Below are positions 27,152 through 35,926 of a stretch of DNA of 53,191 bases, one piece after another; position 1 is the stretch's first letter; every line of letters starts with the position of its first letter. The position numbers were made by a program, and so were the translations under genes. Under the pieces are notes generated by a model. That model was not told the origin of the DNA, made no database searches, and saw only the letters and a program-made list of their open reading frames with translations. Source of the stretch: an uncultured Gammaproteobacteria bacterium (lineage in GTDB: Bacteria; Pseudomonadota; Gammaproteobacteria; GCA-002705445; GCA-002716945); the NCBI GenBank assembly GCA_913045115.1, contig CAJWPJ010000006.1:1-53191 (forward strand). Reading direction: 5' to 3'.

Positions 27152-28237
27152 TTACCTCAAGCTTACATACAAACCTCTAAGAACTTCCTGAGAAGCAGAG
27201 GTTGTAATTCTAACAAAACTTTTATTCTCTATAGTTACAAGAGTAGATTTACCTTGGTTAGTCATGTCAACTTTGATTATCATTTCCTCGGAGGACTTGT
27301 TACTAAATAGATTATCAAAGAGTCCGCTGTTTGAGGATTCTTTATCTGTAAGTGTAATTTCAATACTGCCATCGGATTGGTCTTTATCGAGTATATTAAT
27401 TCCTAAAATTTCTAGTGAGCTTATAATAGATGGATATACTCGTTCGTATATATCTGGAACAAATAAAGTTTGAAGTCCTTGTTCATCAGTATATATTGAT
27501 GCCTTACTTCTTACACCGGTGTTTTCTGCCACAATCAAACCAGCTTCCCTTGCTTCATCTCCACCTAGAAAAATATACATTCTACTAATCATTTCATTTT
27601 CAAATTCGGGATCTCGAGGTCTATTTTGCCAACGAAACTCAGTATCCCCATCCGACATAAACTCTTTACCATAGTGAGTGATGATGATGTCATAGCCATC
27701 ATCTTTTTTTATTAATCTCGTTGCATAACTATCTCTAGTTTCTGGGGAGACTAGTAACGGGACATATCTTCCAACTACTCTCTGGATTGTCCCTAATTGT
27801 ACTTCACTTAGATTTTCCAAATAATTAGTCTTTATTGAAGCAATGGTTATATCCTCATTTAAAATTTGGAATCCTTCCTTTAGCCAAAATGATTTTATTT
27901 TATCCCACAAAAGAAGCTTGTCTGAAGACGATACTGATAAGAACATATTTTTCCCCTGCCTGAAAATCTTAATGTTTTTAAGCTCGCTATCTATTGTAAA
28001 TAGGTTCTCACTATTGTTTTTTGCAATTTCAGGTAAAGAGAGAGATTCTTCATTATTTGGTTGAGATAAGTTCGGGGGTAATAATAGTTCAATTTGTGTA
28101 GATGAATAGTCTTCGTTTGTCTTGTATACCAATTTTTCATTTCTAGGATCCGATAATATATTTTTTGCATAATCACTCATACTTGAGCAACCTGTAATAA
28201 TGATTGATAAAATTAACAATTGTATGATTCTATTCAT
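27152..28237 (-). CDS. bamC: Outer-membrane assembly lipoprotein BamC
   Basis: Accessory lipoprotein of the beta-barrel assembly machine. A short signal peptide ends in the lipobox IITGC, so the mature N-terminus is a lipidated cysteine at about residue 17, followed by a disordered stretch and two helix-grip domains. DYAKNILSDPRNEKLVYKTN and LLLPPNLSQP match the BamC N-terminal region, and WLKEGFQILNEDITIASIKTN the first domain. 361 residues, near E. coli's 344. The dapA-bamC order is that of E. coli; the two overlap by 8 bases. Confidence 0.88.
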   Translation of the reverse strand: MNRIIQLLILSIIITGCSSMSDYAKNILSDPRNEKLVYKTNEDYSSTQIELLLPPNLSQPNNEESLSLPEIAKNNSENLFTIDSELKNIKIFRQGKNMFLSVSSSDKLLLWDKIKSFWLKEGFQILNEDITIASIKTNYLENLSEVQLGTIQRVVGRYVPLLVSPETRDSYATRLIKKDDGYDIIITHYGKEFMSDGDTEFRWQNRPRDPEFENEMISRMYIFLGGDEAREAGLIVAENTGVRSKASIYTDEQGLQTLFVPDIYERVYPSIISSLEILGINILDKDQSDGSIEITLTDKESSNSGLFDNLFSNKSSEEMIIKVDMTNQGKSTLVTIENKSFVRITTSASQEVLRGLYVSLR

Positions 28238-29117
28238 CCAAGACTCCAGATTTTATTAGCCCCTCTGTCAAAGGCCCATCGAATTTTTCATCCATCCATG
28301 TCAGTGGCAGCCTAATCCCTTTTTTAATTAAACCCATTTTATGCAGACACCATTTTACTGGAATAGGGTTTGATTCACAAAATAACAGGTCATGAAGTAT
28401 ATCTAATTTTAAGTTTAATGCTGATGCATTTTCAATATTACCATCAATTGCATTTTGACACATTTGATGCATCATAAGAGGTGCTACGTTTGCAGTCACG
28501 GATATATTACCTGAAAAACCATCTGCTATATCAGCCATAGATGTTTTATCATCGCCCGTGAATATTTTCATATTCTTAGCGCATAACTCCATTAAAGTCT
28601 TTGACCTTTCTTTGTTACCTGAAGCTTCTTTAATTCCAATGATATTTTCATGTGTTGAAAGTCTAAAAACTGTCTCAGGTTGCATGTCAACAGATGTTCT
28701 CCCTGGCACGTTATACAATATTTGTGGTATATCCACTGTATCAGCAATCATTTTATAATGTTGATATAATCCTTCTTGTGTAGGTTTGTTGTAGTACGGT
28801 GTAACAAGTAAGCAGCCATCAGCTCCATTATTTTTCGCGCTTTTAGTCAACTCAATAGCCTCGCTAGTTGAGTTTGCGCCTGTACCAGCTATAACTGGAA
28901 TTCTGCCATTAACAAACTCTATGGTCCTTTTAATAACTTGAGAATGTTCATCAAAGTCTAAAGTCGCAGATTCTCCAGTGGTCCCGACGGAGATAATCAC
29001 ATCTGTTTGGTTCTCAAGATGGAATTCAATTAAATTTTTAAGAGATTTAAAGTCTAGAGAACCATCATCATTCATTGGTGTCACAATGGCAACCATACTA
29101 CCTTTAAATGTATTCAT
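28230..29117 (-). CDS. dapA: 4-hydroxy-tetrahydrodipicolinate synthase
   Basis: First committed step toward diaminopimelate and lysine. SVGTTGESATL, ILYNVPGRTSVD (catalytic tyrosine) and IGIKEASGN (Schiff-base lysine) are the standard motifs. The track begins at 29141 inside perM; the ATG at 29117 gives MNTFKGSMVAIVTPM and 295 residues, like E. coli (292), and leaves a four-base gap after perM. bamC overlaps its 3' end. Confidence 0.95.
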   Translation of the reverse strand: MNTFKGSMVAIVTPMNDDGSLDFKSLKNLIEFHLENQTDVIISVGTTGESATLDFDEHSQVIKRTIEFVNGRIPVIAGTGANSTSEAIELTKSAKNNGADGCLLVTPYYNKPTQEGLYQHYKMIADTVDIPQILYNVPGRTSVDMQPETVFRLSTHENIIGIKEASGNKERSKTLMELCAKNMKIFTGDDKTSMADIADGFSGNISVTANVAPLMMHQMCQNAIDGNIENASALNLKLDILHDLLFCESNPIPVKWCLHKMGLIKKGIRLPLTWMDEKFDGPLTEGLIKSGVLDE

Positions 29118-29121
29118 ATAT

Positions 29122-30180
29122 TTATCCAGATACTGAGGCACGAGGCCAAACGTTTAATATGGTATTAATTAATACTGCAAGTGGTATAGCAAAAAATACT
29201 CCCCAGATACCCCAAACAGACCCAAAAAATAATATAGATAATAATATAGCAAATGGGTGAATGTTAACAGCATCAGAAAATAAAATTGGTACCACCACAT
29301 TTCCATCAATCGCTTGAATTAACAGATGCCCGACAATCACATACCAAAATTCTGATGCTATTCCCCATTGAAAGTAGCCAACTAAGATTATAGGGATAGT
29401 TACCGCAATCATACCTACATACGGTATGATAACTGACACTCCACATAAAAAGCTCAATAAAAGTGAATAGTTAAGTCCAAGGGATATAAATAATATGAAT
29501 GATGCGACCCAAACAATCATAATTTCAATGAATTTGCATCTAATATAGTTTCCAATTTTTAAATTTAGTTCTGAATAAGCTTTTTGTGTTAATTCTAATT
29601 TTTTAGGGAAGAATTTTGAAATCCAAGAATTTATTTCATCCTTATCGAATAACATGAAAAAAATCATAATAGGAACTAATATTGTATATACGATAATGGC
29701 AAAAAGCCCTCCTGCAGAAGCTAGTGAAAAAGCAAAAATAGAGTTTCCTAATTTTGATGTTTCTCCTTGGAGGCCAAGAAAAATACTGTCAATGTAATCT
29801 TTCGGGATATATTCGTTTTGATCGTACATGCCCAATACAAGATTTTTACTTTTTTCAAAAATATCAGGGAGTGATTTTACAAATAAAGTTAGTTGATCGA
29901 GCAATAATGGTATAAGCATAAACATTGTTAGAAGACTTAAAATCAGAAACACAAAAAACACAATAATGACCGAAATATTCCTTATAATATTAGCTGTTTT
30001 CATGAGGTTCTGTACAAGCCCCTCGAGCATGTAAGCAAGAACAATAGCTACAAGTATAGGCGATATGGTTTGTATGAGAATATAAGTTATAATTACAGAA
30101 AATATTAAAATTAAAGCAAGTGATACTTGATTAGGGTCTGTAAAGTTGGCTTCATACCATTGTTTTAAATAATTTAGCAT
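29122..30180 (-). CDS. AI-2E family membrane protein, PerM-like
   Basis: A 352-residue polytopic protein of the AI-2E transporter family. It has about eight spans, a long central amphipathic region (FVKSLPDIFEKSKNLVLGMYD) and the typical C-terminal pattern VSVIIPYVGMIAV ... IDGNVVVPILFSDAVNIHP ... FGSVWGIWGVFFAIPLAVLI. Members export signals, ions or unknown solutes; the cargo here is unknown. First in the perM-dapA-bamC run and divergent from proS. Confidence 0.87.
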   Translation of the reverse strand: MLNYLKQWYEANFTDPNQVSLALILIFSVIITYILIQTISPILVAIVLAYMLEGLVQNLMKTANIIRNISVIIVFFVFLILSLLTMFMLIPLLLDQLTLFVKSLPDIFEKSKNLVLGMYDQNEYIPKDYIDSIFLGLQGETSKLGNSIFAFSLASAGGLFAIIVYTILVPIMIFFMLFDKDEINSWISKFFPKKLELTQKAYSELNLKIGNYIRCKFIEIMIVWVASFILFISLGLNYSLLLSFLCGVSVIIPYVGMIAVTIPIILVGYFQWGIASEFWYVIVGHLLIQAIDGNVVVPILFSDAVNIHPFAILLSILFFGSVWGIWGVFFAIPLAVLINTILNVWPRASVSG

Positions 30181-30262
30181 TGATCAGTTTGTATAGATTA
30201 TAGATATATATGATACATACAATCATGGTAAACTTAAACAACTAAAGGTTTCAAAAAAAATA

Positions 30263-31519
30263 ATGAAAGCATCAAAATATCCGTTATTCACACAAAAAAA
30301 CGAACCAGCTGATGCAGAGATTATAAGCCATAAATTAATGCTAAAAGCAGGTTTAGTGAGGCAGCAATCTTCAGGACAATATAGCTTCCTGCCTATAGGG
30401 TTACGTGTCTTAAATAAAATAGAGATGATAATCCGTGAAGAGATGAATGCAATAGGATCTGCTGAGATACTAATGCCTTCAATCCAACCTAGCGAGCTTT
30501 GGCAAGAATCTGGAAGATGGGATGACTACGGGCCAGAACTTTTAAGACTTAAAGATAGGCATGATAGAGAGTACTGCGTTGGTCCAACATTTGAGGAGGT
30601 CATTACAGATCTAGTCAGAAAAGATCTGAATAGTTATAAACAATTACCTATAAACCTATACCAGATCTCATCTAAATTCCGAGATGAAATCAGACCAAGG
30701 TTTGGAATCATGCGAGCAAGAGAATTCATTATGAAAGATGCTTACTCGTTTCATTTAGATAATAATTGCCTCGATAAATGGTATGAAGTTTATAAAAAAG
30801 CATACAACAAGATATTTGAACGGTTAAAATTAGAATACACAATGGTAGATGCAGACAGCGGTAATATTGGTGGAAGCAAATCAAACGAATTTCATGTAAT
30901 TGCCTCTACAGGAGAGGATGATTTGCTAGTTGACAAAGATGGTGTTGGAATTAATTTTGAAATTGCACAAGAAAGATATCAGACGGACAGTATAGAGAAA
31001 ATTATTGATGAAAATCACTTATTACATAAAAAAGGTATTGAGGTTGGTCATATCTTTAAATTGGGCGATAAATACAGCAAATCGATGAAGTTAAACATCC
31101 TCGACTCGGAAAATAATAATCATTTTCTACAAATGGGTTGTTATGGAATTGGTGTCACAAGAATAATTGCGGCCGCAATTGAGCAGAATCATGATGACAA
31201 TGGAATCATATGGCCAAGAAGCATCTCTCCTTTTGATGTTGTGATTATTGAAATTGACGGACACAAAAATGAAAATATACGAAATTTTTCTAATGAGGTA
31301 TACGAGATGCTCATGAAAAAAGATATTGATGTAATATTGGATGACAGAAATGCAAAATTAGGAAATAAGCTTCATGACTGGGAACTTATAGGTGTTCCTA
31401 AATGCCTGATTATAGGCAAAACAGAAACTGATAATAAAGAAGTAACTTACAAACTTAGAGCAGATTCCAATAAAGAGAAACTAAATTTAATTGATATATA
31501 TAATGTCTTGATAGATTAA
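30263..31519 (+). CDS. proS: Prolyl-tRNA synthetase lacking the editing domain
   Basis: Charges tRNA-Pro. Class II motif 1 region (QYSFLPIGLRVLNKI), motif 2 (FRDEIRPRFGIMRAREFIMKDAYSFH) and motif 3 (GCYGIGVTRIIAAAIEQ) are intact, and the anticodon domain follows (LDDRNAKLGNKLHDWELIGVP). At 418 residues it is about 150 shorter than E. coli ProRS (572). Only some 35 residues join IASTGEDDLLV (~213-223) to GIEVGHIFKLG (~258), where bacterial ProRS carries the ~180-residue INS editing domain. An AAAGG ribosome site precedes the ATG. Confidence 0.95.
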   Translation: MKASKYPLFTQKNEPADAEIISHKLMLKAGLVRQQSSGQYSFLPIGLRVLNKIEMIIREEMNAIGSAEILMPSIQPSELWQESGRWDDYGPELLRLKDRHDREYCVGPTFEEVITDLVRKDLNSYKQLPINLYQISSKFRDEIRPRFGIMRAREFIMKDAYSFHLDNNCLDKWYEVYKKAYNKIFERLKLEYTMVDADSGNIGGSKSNEFHVIASTGEDDLLVDKDGVGINFEIAQERYQTDSIEKIIDENHLLHKKGIEVGHIFKLGDKYSKSMKLNILDSENNNHFLQMGCYGIGVTRIIAAAIEQNHDDNGIIWPRSISPFDVVIIEIDGHKNENIRNFSNEVYEMLMKKDIDVILDDRNAKLGNKLHDWELIGVPKCLIIGKTETDNKEVTYKLRADSNKEKLNLIDIYNVLID

Positions 31520-31821
31520 TCTAGAAAGCGATAATTATCTTTCTGTTTTTCATACTGCTCATATGCCATATTGGCTTCGTTAAGAGCTTTTTTAGCAAGA
31601 GTAACTGATTTCTTGTAGTTCTGATCTTTGTGAGCTTTTTTTGCATTTTTGATAATTTTTTTTGTATCTCTCCAAGCGTTCTTTACTTTTAAGACTTTTT
31701 TGTATTTTTTCTCTGCTTCTTGAATTATCTTCGATGATGTTTGCTCATCAAACTGATTCCCATCAACACTAGATGTGAAAGCAATCAGAAACAAAAGTGG
31801 TAAAATTAAAAATACTCTCAT
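31516..31821 (-). CDS. Small exported helical protein (SoxXA-binding protein-like)
   Basis: A 101-residue protein with a signal peptide (MRVFLILPLLFLIAFTSS) and a mature helical, lysine-rich region, AWRDTKKIIKNAKKAHKDQNYK, continuing as an amphipathic helix. The WRDT...I..A..A...GDY.KA..LA..A pattern resembles SoxXA-binding (SoxK-like) and related small periplasmic proteins; I see no sox genes, so that function is not supported. It shares one base with the LysM lipoprotein upstream (TAATG). Its TAA stop and that of convergent proS share the palindrome TTAA. Confidence 0.65.
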   Translation of the reverse strand: MRVFLILPLLFLIAFTSSVDGNQFDEQTSSKIIQEAEKKYKKVLKVKNAWRDTKKIIKNAKKAHKDQNYKKSVTLAKKALNEANMAYEQYEKQKDNYRFLD

Positions 31822-32225
31822 TAATCATTCTCCAAAAATGTTATGTCAGATTCTTCCCTATAACCGACAACCCATAACCCTCTACTTTTAGCATATTCCC
31901 TGGCTTTTTTTCTAGATCCATCAGAAATTTTCTCGTACATTATGAGGCTTTGTCCAGGTAAAATCAAATCGGCATCGTATATTATATTTTGATTATTTTT
32001 AAAAATATTTGGCCAAAGAAAGGGGTCATTGTAATGCTTAGCTGATATAGACCAAAGCGAATCCCCGAAAACAACAGTGTGATACCGATATGTATTTTCG
32101 TCTTCACTCATAGTCGAAAACTTAGTTGTCCCTTGAATATCAACAGATTTAGATGTGCAAGATACTATAGCAAAAGTAACAATAAAAAGAGAAATTATTT
32201 TAAATATGTTCTTTTTGAAGTTCAT
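31821..32225 (-). CDS. LysM-domain lipoprotein
   Basis: A 134-residue lipoprotein. The signal peptide ends at the lipobox AIVSC near residue 22. The mature part has one LysM domain, HTVVFGDSLWSISAKHYNDPFLWPNIF (quoted in part), ending with LILPGQSLIMY; such domains bind peptidoglycan. It is probably anchored to a membrane and cell wall. Translationally coupled with the small exported helical protein downstream, so they may act together. Divergent from wrbA with 18 bases between starts. Confidence 0.85.
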   Translation of the reverse strand: MNFKKNIFKIISLFIVTFAIVSCTSKSVDIQGTTKFSTMSEDENTYRYHTVVFGDSLWSISAKHYNDPFLWPNIFKNNQNIIYDADLILPGQSLIMYEKISDGSRKKAREYAKSRGLWVVGYREESDITFLEND

Positions 32226-32243
32226 AAAAGGTATCCTATTTGT

Positions 32244-32807
32244 ATGAAAGATATTCTAATACTATATTACTCCAAAAATGATTCAACAAAAAAAATGGCT
32301 CGTGCGATATCACGTGGCATTGAGTCTTCAGAAATCACTAGTTCCATAATTAGAACTGTAAAATCAGATCACTATAAGGATACTGATGACATGCTTGTTA
32401 CTAAAGACGACCTAAAGAATTGTTCGGGTATGATAATTGGTAGCCCAACACATTTTGGCAACATGGCTGCACCTTTGAAAGCCTTCTTTGATAACACGAC
32501 TGAGGAATGGTTTAATAATACTCTTGAGAGTAAATTAGGTGGAGTATTTACCTCTACTTCGAGCATGCATGGAGGTCAAGAAACTACTTTATTAAGTATG
32601 ATGCTTCCATTGATTCATCATGGGATGATAATTGCTGGCGTCCCATACAGTGAAAAAAATCTTTCTTCTACCTCGTCAGGAGGAACTCCATACGGCCCAA
32701 GCCATGTTTCTCATAATCAAAAGACAGACCTTACAGATGAAGAAAAACTTATATGTCTATCATATGGAAAAAGATTCGCTGAACTAGTAGAAAAATTAAA
32801 TTCCTAG
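32244..32807 (+). CDS. wrbA: Flavodoxin-family NAD(P)H:quinone oxidoreductase, WrbA-like
   Basis: Reduces quinones by two electrons using bound FMN. ILILYYSKNDSTKKMARAI is the FMN phosphate-binding loop, GSPTHFGNMAAPLKAFFD the isoalloxazine loop, and STSSMHGGQETTLLSM the WrbA-specific segment; the later GTPYGPSHVS completes the pattern. The track start at 32079 lies within the opposite LysM gene; the ATG at 32244 gives 187 residues, as expected. Its TAG stop shares the palindrome CTAG with the stop of convergent hda. Confidence 0.9.
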   Translation: MKDILILYYSKNDSTKKMARAISRGIESSEITSSIIRTVKSDHYKDTDDMLVTKDDLKNCSGMIIGSPTHFGNMAAPLKAFFDNTTEEWFNNTLESKLGGVFTSTSSMHGGQETTLLSMMLPLIHHGMIIAGVPYSEKNLSSTSSGGTPYGPSHVSHNQKTDLTDEEKLICLSYGKRFAELVEKLNS

Positions 32808-33493
32808 CTATGATATATTTCTATTACTTTTTTTATAAAGGGTATGGTGATTTTTTTCTTCATTGACAGAGAAACATTATCAAGACTCTTCATAAGCGCA
32901 CAGAGAAAATATAAATCTCTAGTGCAATTATTTATGATGTAATGAAGCACTTTTTCGCTTATCTCTAGACCTCTTTGTGAGCAGTATGAGGTCATCATAT
33001 CAATTTTTTCTAAATCGTTTAAATCTCTTATAGTAAATATCTTGTCTGAAAGTAATCGAGATGATAAATCCTTTAGTGTAATATTACAGTCTTCAATATC
33101 CTTTGATAAAGATACCACTAAAGGTTTTTTATGAAGAATTTGATTATTCACTAGAGTAAAGAGCAGTTCCTCATCTTTTTTCGAAGAAATTAATTTGTCT
33201 AAATTGTCGATGATAAGTAGCTCATAAAAATCATTTGATATGTTATTGAGTAATATTGACTTGTCATCAATAAAGAATGCACTTCTAATGTATTGATTAT
33301 AAGTAGCTTCACAAATATGACTTTTGCCAGATGATTTAGAACCATATATCAAAATCACTTGATCACTATTAGTGAGATTGTGTATGCAGTTAAATAAATC
33401 CTTGTTATCTCCAATAATAAAATTATCAAATGTCTTCTTCGTGAAGAAACCAAAATCCATCGGTATCTGATTATAATGAAGCTCTTGAGTCAT
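32804..33493 (-). CDS. hda: DnaA-like regulator Hda
   Basis: AAA+ protein that, with the DNA clamp, stimulates DnaA-ATP hydrolysis to limit initiation. A Walker A GSKSSGKSH (after ILIYGS), a Walker B LLIIDNLD, and an arginine-containing sensor region LSSRLLSDKIFTIRDL are visible. The N-terminus reads MTQELHYNQIPMDF, with a QIPMDF segment that resembles the Hda clamp-binding motif QLSLPL-like region. 229 residues. It lies between wrbA and purM, an order seen in other Gammaproteobacteria. Confidence 0.87.
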   Translation of the reverse strand: MTQELHYNQIPMDFGFFTKKTFDNFIIGDNKDLFNCIHNLTNSDQVILIYGSKSSGKSHICEATYNQYIRSAFFIDDKSILLNNISNDFYELLIIDNLDKLISSKKDEELLFTLVNNQILHKKPLVVSLSKDIEDCNITLKDLSSRLLSDKIFTIRDLNDLEKIDMMTSYCSQRGLEISEKVLHYIINNCTRDLYFLCALMKSLDNVSLSMKKKITIPFIKKVIEIYHS

Positions 33494-33545
33494 AAAAGTA
33501 TCTATAATAATGTCTTTGAGATATAATTATAACCTATCTAGCGTA

Positions 33546-34586
33546 ATGAATAATAAGCAAAAAACGAAAATAAATTATCAAAAATCAGGGGTTAATATTG
33601 CTAGAGCTGACAAGCTAGTCTCTTCATTAAAATCTGGAAAAAGCATTAATGACAAGAGTGTACTGTCAGATATTGGAGGCTTTTCTAGTCTCTATAAAAT
33701 AAATTCAAAAATTAAAGATCCTGTCATTGTTTCTGGGACAGATGGAGTTGGAACCAAACTCAAAATTGCCAACAAGCTGAAAATTCATAAGTATATTGGT
33801 CAAGATCTAGTTGCTATGTGTGTAAATGATGTAATTACTAGCGGAGCAAAGCCTCTATTTTTTTTAGATTACTTAGCAACGAGTAAAATAAATCAAAGTA
33901 TACATTCTGATGTCCTAAAAAGTATTAAAAATGCTTGTTACAAGTGTGACATGAGTTTGATAGGAGGGGAAACTGCAGAGATGCCTGGTATGTATCATAA
34001 GGATGATTATGATCTAGCGGGATTTTGCGTAGGGATAGTGTCTCAAAAGAAAATCATATCACCAAGAAATGTTAAAAATGGAAATATTATCCTTGGGCTT
34101 CCATCAAGTGGATTTCACTCAAATGGTTTTTCTCTGATTAATAAATTAATTGATACAAAAAGATTAAAGTTAAATAAAGTTTTCCAGAAAAAAAATATAG
34201 GCAGTGTTTTGATTAAACCAACTAAACTTTACTACAAAATACTAGATGCTTTGAAAAAAGAGGTGCGGATAAATGGATTGGCACATATAACTGGCGGGGG
34301 TATTACCGATAACGTACCCAGAGTTATACCCAAGAATTTATCCGCAAGTATTGATCTCAGTTCTTTAAAGATACCCAATATTTTTAGATATATTCAAGAT
34401 TTATCGCGAATGAATGACCTTGAGATGCTCCATACATTTAATTGTGGTATTGGCATGATAGTTATTATAGATCAGAAGGAACTTACAAAAGCAGATACTA
34501 TCTTTAAAAAAAATAAATATCCGTATAAGATTATCGGCCAAATAATAAACAGGCCAAAAAAAGAAAAGATAATATATGTCAATTAA
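33546..34586 (+). CDS. purM: Phosphoribosylformylglycinamidine cyclo-ligase
   Basis: Fifth step of purine synthesis. DGVGTKLKIANKL, CVNDVITSGAKPLFFLDYLA, IGGETAEMPGMY and GLPSSGFHSNGFSL are the PurM/AIR-synthetase signatures, followed by HITGGGITDNVPRV. The track start at 33510 would run into the hda promoter region; the ATG at 33546 gives 346 residues (E. coli 345). Overlaps purN by 11 bases. Confidence 0.96.
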   Translation: MNNKQKTKINYQKSGVNIARADKLVSSLKSGKSINDKSVLSDIGGFSSLYKINSKIKDPVIVSGTDGVGTKLKIANKLKIHKYIGQDLVAMCVNDVITSGAKPLFFLDYLATSKINQSIHSDVLKSIKNACYKCDMSLIGGETAEMPGMYHKDDYDLAGFCVGIVSQKKIISPRNVKNGNIILGLPSSGFHSNGFSLINKLIDTKRLKLNKVFQKKNIGSVLIKPTKLYYKILDALKKEVRINGLAHITGGGITDNVPRVIPKNLSASIDLSSLKIPNIFRYIQDLSRMNDLEMLHTFNCGIGMIVIIDQKELTKADTIFKKNKYPYKIIGQIINRPKKEKIIYVN

Positions 34587-35205
34587 AAAAAGCGTAGTCT
34601 TGTTCTCAGGAAATGGTTCTAATTTAAAAAATCTTATAGAAAAAAGTGAGGATATAAAAGATAAACTCAAATACGTTGCGGCCTTTACAAATAATCCTAA
34701 AGCGGGCGGAATTAATATTTGTCATAGTTTAGATTTAGATGTTTGCATAAACAATGATAAGAACATAGATTCAGAATTATTAGTCTTTCTAAAAAAACAT
34801 AATCCTGATTTAATTATACTGGCAGGTTATATGAAGATAATTCCTGCTGAAATTGTTGATGAGTATGCTGGTAAGATAATTAATATACATCCTTCTTTAC
34901 TACCAAAGTATCCTGGATTGAATACGCATGCAAAAGTATTGGCTAATAAAGACGCTAATCATGGCGCTACAGTCCATTTTGTTACGCGTGATCTTGATCA
35001 GGGGCCAATAATACTTCAAGGGAAGTTTAATGTTCCAGTTGATAGTAATGAATCAACCTTAAAAAATTTAACTCACCAATCAGAATATGTAATCTATCCT
35101 ATCGCAGTAAAGTGGTTTGCAGATGGAGTAATTAAAATGAACGATGGACAATTATATGTTAATAATAAGGCAATAGATTCTCCGATACTTTTATTGATTG
35201 ACTAG
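34576..35205 (+). CDS. purN: Phosphoribosylglycinamide formyltransferase
   Basis: Third step of purine synthesis using 10-formyl-tetrahydrofolate. SGNGSNLKNLI at the N-terminus, ILAGYMKIIP, and INIHPSLLPKYPGLNTH with the catalytic Asn-His pair, then GATVHFVTRDLDQGPII are all present. 209 residues. The ATG lies inside the end of purM. DUF3108 gene follows after four bases, completing the purM-purN-DUF3108 order. Confidence 0.96.
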   Translation: MSIKKSVVLFSGNGSNLKNLIEKSEDIKDKLKYVAAFTNNPKAGGINICHSLDLDVCINNDKNIDSELLVFLKKHNPDLIILAGYMKIIPAEIVDEYAGKIINIHPSLLPKYPGLNTHAKVLANKDANHGATVHFVTRDLDQGPIILQGKFNVPVDSNESTLKNLTHQSEYVIYPIAVKWFADGVIKMNDGQLYVNNKAIDSPILLLID

Positions 35206-35209
35206 ACTG

Positions 35210-35926
35210 ATGAACATTATCACAAAATATGTTGGGATTATTATTTTATACACTATCCCAATGCTTTCTTACTCAGAGCCTCATCAATATAAGGCATCTT
35301 ACAGCTTTACACTCAAGGGGGTTGAGTTTGCTAATTCAGAACATGAAATGATTTATGATCAGAAAAATGATGAGTGGTGTATCAACACAATGAGTTATAC
35401 AGTAGGAGTTTTTAGTCTTAAAGAAGATACTAGAGCAGAGAGAAGTTGCTTTCATTATAATAAAACAATTGACAACAAAGCTGATTTTATACCTGTGTTA
35501 AATGGTTATTTGAAATTTAAGACATATTACTATGAAAGGAAAAGATCAAAGAAAGCTGAAATGGTTACAACAAAACGGATCGATAATCAGCTTGAGTCCT
35601 TTATCAATAAAAAAACGATCAAATATGATAAAAGCTCTAAACTAGACAGGTTGACTGCTCAAATATTTGGCTATGCACTCGGAAAATTAAATGTAAATGA
35701 TAAAGGAAGAGAGAGAAAATATATCTTTCAGTATATAAGTGATAATAAAATTAAAACAATCTTCGGAGATACAAACGTTAGGATTGTTAAAAAAAATATT
35801 GTCGATAGCAAAAGAAGCTCAGTAACATACTACTCAACTGATAACAACTACGTGCCGGTTATGATTGAGCAATATAGACTTGACAAACTAATGTTCAGAG
35901 CAACACTTGAAAACTATGAAAATTAA
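35210..35926 (+). CDS. DUF3108 exported protein
   Basis: A 238-residue protein with a signal peptide (MNIITKYVGIIILYTIPMLSYS) and the DUF3108 barrel-like region: YKASYSFTLKGVEFANSEHEM, RSCFHYN, DKLMFRATLENYEN at the end. Its role is unknown; in Gammaproteobacteria it follows purMN. The track start is a TTG before the real ATG at 35210. Its stop is immediately followed by the 3' end of convergent argG (no gap). Confidence 0.84.
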   Translation: MNIITKYVGIIILYTIPMLSYSEPHQYKASYSFTLKGVEFANSEHEMIYDQKNDEWCINTMSYTVGVFSLKEDTRAERSCFHYNKTIDNKADFIPVLNGYLKFKTYYYERKRSKKAEMVTTKRIDNQLESFINKKTIKYDKSSKLDRLTAQIFGYALGKLNVNDKGRERKYIFQYISDNKIKTIFGDTNVRIVKKNIVDSKRSSVTYYSTDNNYVPVMIEQYRLDKLMFRATLENYEN

